Origin: Candidatus Cloacimonadota bacterium
GTDB taxonomy: Bacteria; Cloacimonadota; Cloacimonadia; Cloacimonadales; TCS61
Length of the DNA: 5,744 nucleotides
Direction of reading: 5' to 3'
Assembly (NCBI GenBank): GCA_030638385.1
Contig: DAOWES010000167.1
Coordinates: 1-5,744, forward strand
Shown in pieces: positions 5,575 through 5,744 of this stretch (positions are counted from its first letter, which is position 1; the number at the start of each line of letters is the position of its first letter). A model generated the notes under the pieces. It did no database searches and had not been told where the DNA came from. It saw only the letters and a list, made by a program, of their open reading frames with translations. The position numbers and the translations under genes were made by a program.

Positions 5575-5744
5575 ATGGGAAAAGTAAGAGTATTATCAGA
5601 AGAAGTAGCAAATAGAATTGCGGCGGGAGAGGTTATTGAAAGACCTATTTCGGTTGTAAAGGAGTTAGTGGAAAATGCTATTGATGCCGAAGCTACAGAA
5701 ATAACCGTAGCAATTGAAAAAGGTGGAAAAAAATCAATAGTTGT
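5575..5744 (+). CDS. mutL: DNA mismatch repair protein MutL, N-terminal fragment
   Basis: Only the first 56 codons are in the window; the gene runs off the right edge. They carry the conserved start of the GHKL ATPase domain: VLSEEVANRIAAGEVIERP and SVVKELVENAIDAEAT. By alignment with E. coli MutL, E30 matches catalytic E29 and N34 matches the Mg/ATP-binding N33. The next motif (DNGxG) lies beyond the edge. MutL links MutS mismatch recognition to strand removal in the cytoplasm. The common VENSLDAGA is VENAIDAEA here, a normal variation. The ATG at 5575 gives the expected N-terminal length; its SD is weak (AAAGAGAA, 5563-5570). Confidence 0.95.
   Translation, partial: MGKVRVLSEEVANRIAAGEVIERPISVVKELVENAIDAEATEITVAIEKGGKKSIV

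Overview
This is an AT-rich window from a diderm (Gram-negative) bacterium; the clue to an outer membrane is an exported beta-barrel-like protein with a TonB-receptor-style C-terminus. One gene has a strong GGAGG Shine-Dalgarno (SD) sequence, which argues against typical Bacteroidota, where such sites are rare. An AT-rich diderm of the wider FCB group (for example Cloacimonadota, Marinimicrobia or Ignavibacteria-like lineages) fits the gene content. That placement is an inference and weakly held.

Layout, left to right. (1) Positions 2-1129, +: the 3' two-thirds of a P-loop uridine-kinase-family nucleoside kinase that carries a threonyl-tRNA-synthetase-like N-terminal region. It is cut by the window edge and closed by a clear intrinsic terminator (1134-1157). 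(2) Positions 1232-3018, +: a two-gene signalling operon. The first gene is a six-helix membrane histidine kinase of the HisKA_2 type, and the second, 2 nt downstream, is a receiver-only response regulator. (3) Positions 3015-5190, - strand: a two-gene operon transcribed toward the signalling genes. It encodes an outer-membrane beta-barrel-like protein and, 16 nt later, a six-helix inner-membrane protein of unknown function. The last gene of each operon meets tail to tail, with stop codons overlapping by 4 bp. (4) Positions 5191-5574: a 384-nt divergent intergenic region with a promoter candidate for the - strand operon that overlaps a 22-bp near-perfect palindrome. (5) Positions 5575-5744, +: the start of mutL, cut by the right edge.

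The kinase and regulator form a self-contained phosphorelay pair with no DNA-binding output in the window. The neighbouring envelope-protein pair is the only nearby group that might be functionally linked to it, but nothing in the sequence proves this. The nucleoside kinase and MutL are housekeeping genes flanking this accessory-looking core.

The observations most worth checking are: a small hairpin that exactly fills the over-long gap between the SD sequence and ATG of the histidine kinase; a cyclase-type six-helix sensor module on that kinase; the unrecognised envelope-protein pair, whose barrel protein lacks a visible TonB plug; and the palindrome over its promoter. I found no mobile element, CRISPR array, tRNA or rRNA.
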